From contig PNNF01000007.1 in NCBI GenBank assembly GCA_013824085.1, positions 1 through 64,000 on the forward strand: 64,000 bases of DNA, written 5' to 3'. The notes beneath the pieces are model-generated. The model saw nothing but the letters and a program-made list of their open reading frames with translations. It was not told where the DNA came from and did not search any database. The stretch is from Chlorobiaceae bacterium. Its GTDB lineage: Bacteria; Bacteroidota; Ignavibacteria; Ignavibacteriales; Ignavibacteriaceae. This document shows, piece by piece, positions 45,253-54,160 of the stretch. How positions within the stretch are numbered: position 1 is the stretch's first letter; the number at the start of each line of letters is the position of its first letter. A program made the translations under genes and the position numbers.

Positions 45253-46377
45253 TTAAGTCTGCATAATTTTTTTATAAAACTCTTCGTAGTGAGGAACGAT
45301 AATAGAGTTATCAAATTTGTTTACAGAACGCGAGCGAGCATTAGCAGAAAAGAGTTGATATTTTTTTTCATTAGATAAAAGATCGATTGCATATTTAGCC
45401 ATTCGATTTACATCTCCAATCTCTGCAATAAATCCAGTTTCGTTGTGATAAACTAATTCAGGTAAACCACCAACGCTTGTTGCAATAACAGGCAATCCGC
45501 AGGACATAGCTTCAAGTGCTGCTAAACCGAAACTTTCTGATTGCGAAGGAATTAAAAACAGATCACAACTATTTAAGATATCTACAAGCGCTTCCTGTTT
45601 TCCAAGAAACAAAACTTTATCGTAAAGATTTAATTCACGCACCAGTCTTTCGCATTCTGAACGATCTGGTCCATCACCAACCAAAATTAATTTACTCTTA
45701 ATTTCTTTTTGTACTAAGTCAAAAACTTTAATCACGTCGCTCACTCGTTTTACTGCTCTAAAATTTGAAGTGTGAATTAAAAGTTTCTCATCATTGGGAG
45801 CGAGTCTTTTTCTTGTTGCACAATCTTTGTTTGGCTTAAATAATTGAGTGTCAACAAAGTTGGGAATAACTTCAATCTCTTTTGAGATATTATAATTTGT
45901 TAAAGTTTTTTCTTTTAAGTAACGCGAGACAGCAGTAACGCCATCGCTAAGTTCGATGCTAAATTTTACCAAGTGAATAAATGACGGCTCAAGTCCAACT
46001 AAGGTGATGTCAGTACCGTGTAAAGTTGTAATTATTTTTATATCTTTTTTAGACTTCAAAATTTGTTTGGCGAGATATGCACTTGTAGCATGAGGAATTG
46101 CGTAATGAACATGGAGAAGATCCAGATTTTCATAAGTTGCTACTTCCACCATTTTACTTGCAAGCGCTAAGCTATAAAGGGGAAATTCAAATAATGGATA
46201 ATTGCTCATCTCAACTTCATGATAATAAATATTTTCAACGAATTGATTAAGACGAAACGGAAGTGCATAACTTATAAAGTGTACTTCGTGTCCAATGAGT
46301 GCCAATTCTTTTCCTAATTCTGTGGCAATAACTCCACTGCCGCCATAAGTAGGATAACAAGTAATTCCGATTTTCAT
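45253..46377 (-). CDS. bshA: Bacillithiol biosynthesis glycosyltransferase BshA
   Basis: A 374-residue GT4-family enzyme that joins UDP-N-acetylglucosamine to L-malate in the first step of bacillithiol synthesis. Diagnostic motifs: MKIGITCYPTYGGSGVIATE at the N-terminus, HVHYAIPHATSAYLA, LHGTDITLVG, and the nucleotide-binding region LIPSQSESFGLAALEAM with GLPVIATSVGGLPE. bshB and bshC are not in this window. A frameshifted gene and NOP2 follow in the same direction. Confidence 0.92.
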   Translation of the reverse strand: MKIGITCYPTYGGSGVIATELGKELALIGHEVHFISYALPFRLNQFVENIYYHEVEMSNYPLFEFPLYSLALASKMVEVATYENLDLLHVHYAIPHATSAYLAKQILKSKKDIKIITTLHGTDITLVGLEPSFIHLVKFSIELSDGVTAVSRYLKEKTLTNYNISKEIEVIPNFVDTQLFKPNKDCATRKRLAPNDEKLLIHTSNFRAVKRVSDVIKVFDLVQKEIKSKLILVGDGPDRSECERLVRELNLYDKVLFLGKQEALVDILNSCDLFLIPSQSESFGLAALEAMSCGLPVIATSVGGLPELVYHNETGFIAEIGDVNRMAKYAIDLLSNEKKYQLFSANARSRSVNKFDNSIIVPHYEEFYKKIMQT

Positions 46378-46667
46378 TAATTGTCCATTTTATTTTACTC
46401 AAATTAGACAAGGGAACGAGAACGAGCAATTATAAATTTTATTTTTATTCGAATGCACAGATTTAAAACTGAAAAAAATTATTGGTTCAACATAAATTTT
46501 GTTTTTTTTTCTAAAAATTTTCTTTTATGTTAGTTCCTACTTAAAAAAATGAGAAATTTCTTTCTCAAAAAAAGTAAGTGTGCTAAACTATCAAAACCAT
46601 TCTCTAATAAATAAGAGCAAAGTCTGAAGTAGGATTCATCCAGCATTTTAAATAATGTTGAGCGATG
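46378..46667. other. Intergenic region upstream of the partner-switch cluster
   Basis: No gene is seen. Part of this AT-rich spacer forms a TGAGAAA-TTTC-TTTCTCA hairpin near 46550. It precedes the inverted repeat at 46668. Confidence 0.45.
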
Positions 46668-46688
46668 TTCATGATTTTATATCATGAA
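46668..46688. promoter_or_regulatory. Inverted repeat upstream of the RsbW-like gene
   Basis: TTCATGAT (46668-46675) and ATCATGAA (46681-46688) form a perfect 8-bp inverted repeat with a 5-base spacer, 66 bases before the ATG at 46755. Candidate operator for a dimeric regulator controlling the partner-switch operon. Confidence 0.4.
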
Positions 46689-46754
46689 GTCAGTAAATCA
46701 GAGCAGAAACTTTTATGTCAGTGTCAAATTAATTTCAATTATTTGTGAGAAAGT

Positions 46755-47171
46755 ATGAACAACAATATTAAGCTCGAGATAAAAATCCCAAAAGTACCGG
46801 ATATTGAGTTAGTCGCTCTTGAGGGATTGCAGCTAATGGGAGGTCATTTAGGTATTTCAGAGGACAAAATTGGGGAAGCAAAAATAATTGTTACTGAAGC
46901 AATTATCAACGGACTTGAACACTCCGGCGAAGAAAATCCTCACGTCAATGTCGAATTTACAATGACGAAAGAAAAGCTGGTAATTTTTGTTACTGATTTT
47001 GGAAAAGGGTTTGAACCTGAAAAAATTGAAGAACCAAATATCCAAGAAAAATTATCGAGCAAAAACAAACGGGGCTGGGGACTGAAGCTAATGAAATCAA
47101 TGTCAGACGATTTTATTATTGAGTCGGGAGCTACCGGCACAAAAATTACAATAATTAAAAATTTAGTTTAG
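46755..47171 (+). CDS. RsbW/SpoIIAB-like anti-sigma factor serine kinase
   Basis: A 138-residue GHKL-ATPase. The N box EAIINGLEH (48-56) and G1 box DFGKGF (81-86), with the G2-like KRGWGLKLM (about 103-111), define the RsbW family. These proteins bind a sigma factor or another partner and phosphorylate STAS antagonists on Ser. The STAS gene starts 10 bases downstream and a PP2C gene follows, a classical kinase, antagonist, phosphatase triad. It is the only RsbW-type kinase in this window. The bound client is unknown. Confidence 0.88.
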   Translation: MNNNIKLEIKIPKVPDIELVALEGLQLMGGHLGISEDKIGEAKIIVTEAIINGLEHSGEENPHVNVEFTMTKEKLVIFVTDFGKGFEPEKIEEPNIQEKLSSKNKRGWGLKLMKSMSDDFIIESGATGTKITIIKNLV

Positions 47172-47181
47172 GAGCTGGAAA

Positions 47182-47526
47182 ATGTCATCCGAATTTAATT
47201 TAATAACTGAAACAAAAGATAATTGCGTTGTGGTCAATACTATTGGCTACATCAACAATATCGGTGGACAAAAAATTGTAGATGAGTTTTATAAGTTCTA
47301 TGGAAATGGAGTTAATAACGTAATCTTAGATCTTGCCCGATCAAACGTTGTTAATTCAATAGGCATTTCGTTCTTGATTGAGATTATAGAAAAATTAAAT
47401 CAGACCAACGGCAAACTGATATTTCTAAATCTTACGCCATCTATAGAAAAAACATTTACGATTATGGGTTTATTTCAATTTGCAAAAAAATCAGAAGATT
47501 TGGAAACAGCTTTGAAACTCCTGTAA
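47182..47526 (+). CDS. STAS-domain anti-sigma factor antagonist
   Basis: A 114-residue STAS protein. Ser59 (RSNVVNSIGISFL) is the likely site phosphorylated by the upstream RsbW-like kinase. It is the second member of the triad and precedes the GAF-PP2C gene by 46 bases. Similar in size to the 3416 and 63391 proteins but divergent in sequence. Confidence 0.9.
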   Translation: MSSEFNLITETKDNCVVVNTIGYINNIGGQKIVDEFYKFYGNGVNNVILDLARSNVVNSIGISFLIEIIEKLNQTNGKLIFLNLTPSIEKTFTIMGLFQFAKKSEDLETALKLL

Positions 47527-47572
47527 AAAAAATATAATAAATTTTTTCAAACAAAAGGTTTTAACCTTTTTT

Positions 47573-49180
47573 ATGCATCTTGTTGAATATAATAATTTAA
47601 TCGAGAGACTTTCTGTTCAAGTTAAGTCGTTTCAAGAGGGCTTCTCTATTCTTTCCCGAGTTAATACTCTGAAAGAGCTTGGCACAAATTTCTCTCATAT
47701 ATTACGCGGTAATTTTTTTATAAGTGATGTAAATATATTTTATAAAAACAATGAATCAACCGCTTGGGATAGCGTTGTCATCAATAATAAAAATTGCATT
47801 AATTGTATCGAGAAGTTAAAAACTTCAGCAGATGCAGAGATACAATATTTCAACGCAAAAGAATTTAGTATAATTGCAACTTTGCCACTTACTGATGGAG
47901 CATTTTGGGGGTTAATAATTGGAAACAAAATTGATAAATCTGAAATAACTGAACTTGATAAAATTACTTTTCAAATGTTTCTTCAGTTATTAGATAATGC
48001 TTACCAATCTTTTATTCATCAACAAAAAGAGAAGCAACTAAATTTTTCATTGAACAATCGAGTTGTGCAACTCAATAGTTTGATTGATACAGGAATTGAA
48101 ATTTCCAAACTTCGTCAGACTTCTTCATTGCTCGAACTTGCATTGGAAAGAGCCGCAGCGCTTGCAAATGCTGCTCGCGGTGCACTTCAAATGTTTTCTG
48201 ATGATACACTCATATCTGAAATTGGTTTTCCCGAACAGTCAGATATTAAGAAAGTTTTTGCATCAGAAAAAAAAATTGAGACTTACGTTGAATTCAAAAG
48301 TGTAAAATATCTTTTCACTCTTTCAGATAAAGAGAGTAGAAAAGGAATTGTTGATTTTGACCAAACCGACGAAGTGCTGCTTTCTGCTTTTGCACGACAA
48401 GTATTAGCTTCAATAGAAAATGAACATCTACACAAAGAAGCTCTTGATAATGAAAGAATGCACCAAGAAATTGAGATGGCAGCAACAATTCAAAGAAGAA
48501 TAATTCCACAAGAGCTTCCAAATATTGATGGATATGATCTTGCGGGGATTAATATTCCTTCGTTAGAAATTGGCGGCGACTATTATGACGTTACAAAATT
48601 AAAAGATGGAAGATACCTCATCATCATTGCTGATGTAGCGGGAAAAGGCTTTGCTTCTGGTCTATTAGTAAATACATTAAACGCCTCGCTCAATGCTTAC
48701 GTCGAAAAAGATTTCAAATTAACTGATATAGCAAGTAGATTAAATAAAATTATTTACAAAGCTTCTACTCCCGAAAAATATATTACCGGTTTTATTGCTA
48801 TTCTTGATCCAAATTCCGGAACAATTGAATACTTAAATGCAGGACACAATCCTATACTTTATTCCTCAAATGGAAATTTATCTAAACTCGATAAAGGCGG
48901 TTTAGCTTTTGGGATGTTCGATTTTGAACTTCCCTACCAAAGTGATTTTATACAAATAAAACCCGGCGAAAAAATCCTTTTCTATACCGATGGAATTACT
49001 GAAGCGATGGATGAGAATGATGTTGAATATTCTGATCAAAGACTTGAAAGTTTTTTTTTAGATAATGAAATCACAAAAGCAAAAACATTTATTTCAAGCC
49101 TGATCTCAGATGTGAAAAAACATACTGCGGATACTCTGCAGAGTGATGATATAACTGCTCTTTATTTAAGAAGAGAATAA
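47573..49180 (+). CDS. GAF-domain SpoIIE-type PP2C phosphatase
   Basis: A 535-residue soluble phosphatase. Two GAF-like sensor modules span about 20-150 and 165-285. A coiled linker (NERMHQEIEMAATIQRRIIP) leads to the PP2C domain from about 300, with the metal-binding Asp motif GGDYYD at 334-339 and the ADVAGKGFASGLL and YTDGITEAMDE segments. It should dephosphorylate the STAS antagonist encoded just upstream, closing the partner-switch cycle. The sensed signal is unknown. A likely terminal gene of this sub-operon. Confidence 0.9.
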   Translation: MHLVEYNNLIERLSVQVKSFQEGFSILSRVNTLKELGTNFSHILRGNFFISDVNIFYKNNESTAWDSVVINNKNCINCIEKLKTSADAEIQYFNAKEFSIIATLPLTDGAFWGLIIGNKIDKSEITELDKITFQMFLQLLDNAYQSFIHQQKEKQLNFSLNNRVVQLNSLIDTGIEISKLRQTSSLLELALERAAALANAARGALQMFSDDTLISEIGFPEQSDIKKVFASEKKIETYVEFKSVKYLFTLSDKESRKGIVDFDQTDEVLLSAFARQVLASIENEHLHKEALDNERMHQEIEMAATIQRRIIPQELPNIDGYDLAGINIPSLEIGGDYYDVTKLKDGRYLIIIADVAGKGFASGLLVNTLNASLNAYVEKDFKLTDIASRLNKIIYKASTPEKYITGFIAILDPNSGTIEYLNAGHNPILYSSNGNLSKLDKGGLAFGMFDFELPYQSDFIQIKPGEKILFYTDGITEAMDENDVEYSDQRLESFFLDNEITKAKTFISSLISDVKKHTADTLQSDDITALYLRRE

Positions 49181-49328
49181 AAAATAAATTGACGATGGCT
49201 TATGGTAATTCAATACTGACACAAAGTAGAAAATCTATAATCAATTGGAGTAAAACAGGAGAATGAAGATTATTTTATTACATCGAGAACCGCAGAGTTA
49301 TTTTTTATCTTTTTTTAGTGAGGGTTTT

Positions 49329-52300
49329 ATGACTTCGATACTTTTTAGATTTGCAACAATTATGTTTCTGTTTCTATTTTCTGTCTCGGCATTTCCTCAA
49401 CAAAAACAAAAGACCGAGGCTAACGCTGATTTAATTGAGTTTACAAATAAGGAAGGTTTGCCCTCTACTAACATTTCTCAAATTGTTCAAACTAATGATG
49501 GCTACATATGGATTTCCGGAATGGAGGGAACTTACAGATTTAACGGATATGAATTTGAAGAAGTTGGGAGAGAATTTGACCTACACAAAATGCAAAATAT
49601 CTATTACGACTCTGAAAAAAATATCCTCTACGCTGCCTCACCCAATAAATTCATAACCTTTAATGGAAAAACTTTTAATGTCTATTCTGAAAAAGAAGGT
49701 TATAGAATAAATGGTTTAGCGGGACAAGTAATTACTTTTATCCAAGCTGATAGCAAAGGAAGAATTTGGATTGGCTCTTCAACTCCTTTTGTCGATAAAA
49801 AATTTAACGGAGGATTAGTAAAATTTGAGAATGGTAAATTTATTGCTTACGATTCTACCAATTTCCCATTAGACAATGCGGACAATTTCATAGAAACTCC
49901 GTATGGTGACCTGATTTTTTCTTCAGTCGGGCGTAATACTCAAACCAACGAAGGTGCATACATTGCCCTATACAAAAACAACACGTTTAAGAAAATTGAC
50001 GAGTCAGTTGGAATTAAACTGCAAAACGCTCAAATATTTAGACAAAATTTTTCAAGCCCTATTGATAAGGACGGCAACACTTGGATAGCATTTTCAGGAA
50101 TATCATCATCGTTTGTAGCTAATCAAAATACTGCAGGTGTGTTAATGTATGACGGAACAAACTTTCAGCAATACACAGATTTTGGAAATAAGTTTAGCCC
50201 TCTTCAAGTTTTCTACAGCAAACAGAATAATAAAATACTCTTAACCACAGCTTTAAGTACTAGTACTGGCAACGAGATGCTAGAATTTAGAGATGAATCA
50301 ATCTTTGAATTTACAGAAGGGAAATGGAAACTTTCCAACATAATAACGAACATTAAAAATATAGTTGATCTAAAAACTGGAAAAATTATTAATGACTTTC
50401 GTTATGCCGGCTCACTATTCCAAAATAAAAATAAATATTTCCCCGAATTATTAATGTTTAGTACTCCAGCACAGTCACGAAGCTCAAAATATCCAAATCA
50501 ATTATTTACAAGAAAAAATAGTAAGTGGGAAAAGTTGGACGCTTTTACTTACTTTTATGCAAGAGAAACGGACGAAGGACAGCTCATAACCACACCAAAA
50601 GGTTTTGGATTCTATATCCCAAACAATTCAAAGATGCTGACCGAAAAGGATGGGATGCTAACATTAGTAAGTAATGGTCTAGGTGACGTCTATTCTGATA
50701 AGAACGGGATTGTCTGGATTTCTTATTCTAACACTCATATCCCAGCCTATGCTCAAACTGTAAGTATTGGAATCAATATTTGGAATGGAAAAAAATTAAG
50801 TTCATATACTGAAAAAGATGGGCTATTAAGCAACATAACTTTCGACTTTTTTCAAGATAGTAAAATGAGAGTCTGGATTCCCACTTCAAAAGGATTGACA
50901 GTAGCTCAAGAAATTTTGAATAGTGAAGGTGAACAAATCTTTAAGTTTAAGAATCTCAAATCAAATTCACGTGAATTTTATAATACATCAAATGTGATGG
51001 AAACTAAGCAAGGTGAAATTTATGCCTGGCAAAATTATGTAAGACCCGAATCTGAAGGATTGATTAAAGCCGATTTTTTCCTCGGAAAGTTTAACGGTGA
51101 AAAATTTATTGAAATAAAATCACCTTTTACCGCTGAGGAAAATAAGAAAAAATATCAATTGTTTAAGCTTATTGAAGATAACGAAGGAAGATTGTGGTTT
51201 ATGGGATTATTCTCAGATAACATTAAAGATATAACTTCGATAAATTCTAAGATAATGATTTATGATGGAAAATCTTGGAATCAACCACCTGAAAGTTGGA
51301 ACATACCCAGCGAGCAAATTCATTTCGTTGGTAAATTAAAAAAGGGAATGTACTTCTTGACTGTCGGTGGTTTTTATCAATTTAACGGAAACAAATTTAT
51401 AAACCTCATTGATAGTGTAAGCTCAACTGCTGACTTTCGAATATTAAAAGGTGCAAGTGTAGCTGGGACAATGACTGATATTCGGGCAAGTGAAAGACTT
51501 TACATTCGACTTCGAAATTTGGGGCTTGCAATTTTTGATGGAACTAATCTCAATTTCTACACAAAAAAAGATGGTCTCCCTTCAACTAATCTTTATAATC
51601 CAATAATCGATGCAAAAGAGAATTTGTATTTTCATTTTCCTTCGGGTGTATTGCGGATAAAAGGAGATAATTTCCAAACTTATTATGATGATGAGAATAT
51701 AATAACGGGTGGACCTGTCGCCTCTTCTTTGGATGTTGATGGAAATCTTGTTGCATTTTATAATGGAGGTGGTTTATACATCAGAAAAGTAGAAGAGCAG
51801 AGTTATCCTTTAAAAATTTCTTCTGTAATTGTAAATAAACAATATTACTATTATGATTATCCGAAAGAGTTTAAACACTTTGAAAATTCGTTCGTGTTTA
51901 ATTATACAGCATTAAATTATAAAGATCCGAAACAAACTAGTTATGAGCACTTCTTGGAAGGCGTCGATAAAGAATGGTCCCGCCCTTCAATTCTTCCTTT
52001 TGTTGAATATCAAAATCTTCCTCCTGGAAAATATACTTTTAGAGTAAGAGGAATAACTTCTAACGGAATGAAAACCAACGAAGAGAATTATTCGTTTACG
52101 GTACACTCGCCTTGGTGGCTTACTTGGTGGGCTTACGGAATTTATTTTATTGGCTTTGTTGGTTCACTCGGAATGCTTAGAAAATTTGAACTAACTAAAC
52201 GAAAGGAAAGAGAAGATAAAAGATTACTCGCTGCAGAAAATGCTCGTAAGTCAAAAGAATTAGACGATGCAAGACTACTTCAACACTCGATGTTGCCTAA

Positions 52301-52964
52301 AGAACTTCCACAATTGCCACATCTCGATATTGCAGTCTATATGAAAACAGCAACAGAAGTTGGCGGCGACTATTATGATTTTAACGTTCATATCGATGGA
52401 ACATTAACTGTAATTCTTGGAGATGCTACAGGACACGGAATGCAATCTGGGATGATGGTTTCTATAATGAAATCGCTTTTTATGTCTGACAGAACAAGTA
52501 TGGAAATAAAACCATTTTTTGAAAATACAAGTATGGCACTAAAAGATATGCAACTTGGAAGATTGATGATGGCGTTAACTTGTGTGCAGATAAAACCTGA
52601 TAGAATAATAACAACAAACGCAGGAATGCCACCTTTATTTATTTACAGAAACTATTCGCAAACGTTAGAGGAAGTGGTGATAAATAATATGCCACTCGGA
52701 GCAATGAAAGGAATAGTTTATGATGTGAAAGAAATAAAGATCGAAAAAGGCGATACAATATTGATGATGAGCGATGGATTTGCAGAACTAAAAAATGAAA
52801 ATGACGAATTGTATAGCTACAAGCGAGCCGGAAACAGTTTTGAAGAGTTTGCAAAAAAAGAACCAGAAGAGATAGTAAGATTATTGAGTGAAGAAGGAAA
52901 GCGTTGGTCAAATAATAGAGAACCTGAAGATGATATAACATTTGTAGTAATTAAAATAAAATAA
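49329..52964 (+). CDS. Propeller-Y_Y_Y transmembrane sensor with SpoIIE-type PP2C output
   Basis: A 1211-residue transmembrane sensor phosphatase. A signal peptide (MTSILFRFATIMFLFLFSVS) precedes a long propeller region (about 45-820) with two-component-propeller blades such as DGYIWISGMEGTYRF and KGRIWIGSST. A Y_Y_Y-like domain follows (about 830-925, ending LPPGKYTFRVRG), then a membrane helix near 930-955 (WWLTWWAYGIYFIGFVGSLG), a coiled linker and a PP2C domain with GGDYYDF at 1012-1018. The ATG at 49329 has GAGGG just upstream and is preferred to an ATG at 49263. Such propellers usually end in histidine kinases, so the phosphatase output is unusual. It likely passes an extracellular signal to STAS proteins. 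Confidence 0.88.
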   Translation: MTSILFRFATIMFLFLFSVSAFPQQKQKTEANADLIEFTNKEGLPSTNISQIVQTNDGYIWISGMEGTYRFNGYEFEEVGREFDLHKMQNIYYDSEKNILYAASPNKFITFNGKTFNVYSEKEGYRINGLAGQVITFIQADSKGRIWIGSSTPFVDKKFNGGLVKFENGKFIAYDSTNFPLDNADNFIETPYGDLIFSSVGRNTQTNEGAYIALYKNNTFKKIDESVGIKLQNAQIFRQNFSSPIDKDGNTWIAFSGISSSFVANQNTAGVLMYDGTNFQQYTDFGNKFSPLQVFYSKQNNKILLTTALSTSTGNEMLEFRDESIFEFTEGKWKLSNIITNIKNIVDLKTGKIINDFRYAGSLFQNKNKYFPELLMFSTPAQSRSSKYPNQLFTRKNSKWEKLDAFTYFYARETDEGQLITTPKGFGFYIPNNSKMLTEKDGMLTLVSNGLGDVYSDKNGIVWISYSNTHIPAYAQTVSIGINIWNGKKLSSYTEKDGLLSNITFDFFQDSKMRVWIPTSKGLTVAQEILNSEGEQIFKFKNLKSNSREFYNTSNVMETKQGEIYAWQNYVRPESEGLIKADFFLGKFNGEKFIEIKSPFTAEENKKKYQLFKLIEDNEGRLWFMGLFSDNIKDITSINSKIMIYDGKSWNQPPESWNIPSEQIHFVGKLKKGMYFLTVGGFYQFNGNKFINLIDSVSSTADFRILKGASVAGTMTDIRASERLYIRLRNLGLAIFDGTNLNFYTKKDGLPSTNLYNPIIDAKENLYFHFPSGVLRIKGDNFQTYYDDENIITGGPVASSLDVDGNLVAFYNGGGLYIRKVEEQSYPLKISSVIVNKQYYYYDYPKEFKHFENSFVFNYTALNYKDPKQTSYEHFLEGVDKEWSRPSILPFVEYQNLPPGKYTFRVRGITSNGMKTNEENYSFTVHSPWWLTWWAYGIYFIGFVGSLGMLRKFELTKRKEREDKRLLAAENARKSKELDDARLLQHSMLPKELPQLPHLDIAVYMKTATEVGGDYYDFNVHIDGTLTVILGDATGHGMQSGMMVSIMKSLFMSDRTSMEIKPFFENTSMALKDMQLGRLMMALTCVQIKPDRIITTNAGMPPLFIYRNYSQTLEEVVINNMPLGAMKGIVYDVKEIKIEKGDTILMMSDGFAELKNENDELYSYKRAGNSFEEFAKKEPEEIVRLLSEEGKRWSNNREPEDDITFVVIKIK

Positions 52965-52975
52965 AAAATATTTCA

Positions 52976-53720
52976 AAAAAAAAAATGTTTTGTTCATTAC
53001 TCCGTAGGAGTAAAATATTTGTAACTAAGTGATAACGATGAAATACTAACCCCTTTAGGGGTGACCTATTTGTAGCAATTTGTCGATAAAAATTTTTTGA
53101 TTTCAGATTAACGATTAACGAATGATGATTTTAGATTTTTTTTAAGATGCCTAAGGCATTGCACGTTTAAAAAAAATGTTTTGTTCATTACTCCGTAGGA
53201 GTAAAATATTTGTAGAAAAATGATAATGATAAAATAATAACCCCTTTAGGGGTGACCTATTTGTAGCTTGATATTTTTTGATTTCAGATTAGCGATTAAC
53301 GAATGATGATTTTAGATTTTTTTTAAGATGCCGAAGGCATTGCACGTTTACAAAAAAATGTTTTGTTCATTACTCCGTAGGAGTAAAATATTTGTAGAAA
53401 AATGATAATGATAAAATAACAACCCCTTTAGGGGTGACCTATTTGTAGCTAAATGATAACGATGAAATAATAACCCCTTTAGGGGTGACCTATTTGTAGC
53501 AATTTGTCGATAAAAATTTTTTGATTTCAGATTAACGAACAACGAATGATGATTTTAGATTTTTTTTAAGATGCCGAAGGCATTGAACGTTTAAAAAATA
53601 ATGTTTTGTTCATTACTCCGTAGGAGTAAAATATTTGTAGAAAAATGATAATGATGAAATAATAACCCCTTTAGGGGTGACCTATTTGTAGCAATTTGTC
53701 GATAAAAATTAAATAAAATA
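52976..53720. repeat. Array of palindromic repeat units (REP/MITE-like)
   Basis: Four units of about 180-240 bp each carry three short palindromes. A: ACTCCGTAGGAGT at 52998, 53190, 53372 and 53615. B: ACCCCTTTAGGGGT at 53049, 53240, 53422, 53473 and 53665 (a duplicated B in unit 3). C: ATGCC-TAA/GAA-GGCAT at 53147, 53328 and 53571. A and B are each followed by a TATTTGTAG-like tail, and C by TTGCACGTTTA or a variant. The array ends abruptly in unit 4 just before the 53749 gene's ribosome site. No transposase is nearby. It resembles mobile non-autonomous palindromic repeats. Confidence 0.85.
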
Positions 53721-53748
53721 AACAAAAAAATAATTGAAAGGTGTTTCT

Positions 53749-54114
53749 ATGAAAATTATGGTAGTTGATGATGAAAAGGATATAAAATTATTATTTGAAC
53801 AAAGATTTAAAAAGGAAATAAAATCAGGACAAGTTTCTTTTTTATTCGCTTTTTCGGGAGAGGAGGCGTGTGATTACATTAAATCTAATGGCGTAGTTGA
53901 TATAAAAAGAATTTTATCAGATATAAACATGCCAGGAATGAATGGTTTAGAATTGCTTAAATGGATTAAAGAAAATTATCCAGAACTAAAAGTTGCAATG
54001 ATTACTGCTTATGGTGACCAAAATAATTATAATCAAGCAATCGAATATGGCTGCGATGATTATATGACCAAGCCGATAGATTTTAATCAACTTAAGGGAA
54101 AAGTTTTACAATAA
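53749..54114 (+). CDS. Stand-alone CheY/Spo0F-like receiver protein
   Basis: A 121-residue single receiver domain. Conserved acidic pair (VVDDEK), phospho-acceptor Asp58 (LSDINMPGMNG), Thr in ITAYGD and Lys in MTKPIDF are present. The ATG at 53749 has AAAGGTG upstream; the in-frame TTG at 53734 lies in that site. Lacking an output domain, it may be a phosphorelay intermediate between the eight-GAF kinase (46 bases downstream) and the receiver-PP2C at 59237, with whose receiver it shares visible similarity. Confidence 0.87.
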   Translation: MKIMVVDDEKDIKLLFEQRFKKEIKSGQVSFLFAFSGEEACDYIKSNGVVDIKRILSDINMPGMNGLELLKWIKENYPELKVAMITAYGDQNNYNQAIEYGCDDYMTKPIDFNQLKGKVLQ

Positions 54115-54160
54115 TTATTCTTGAGGAATCAATCTATAAATTCAAAAAAATGAGTGAGCA

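Noticed and set aside
46755-47526. RsbR/RsbS/RsbT stressosome
   Set aside because: The small STAS proteins and kinase look like RsbV and RsbW. No RsbR with an N-terminal sensor or RsbT-type kinase is present.
53348-53542. Short minus-strand open frame inside the palindromic repeats
   Set aside because: It is a translation of repeated palindromes (repeats of TNRSPLKGLLF) with no independent start or family.
52976-53720. CRISPR-like array in the repeat region
   Set aside because: Units are about 180-240 bp, contain three different palindromes and have no unique spacers of uniform length. No cas gene is in the window.
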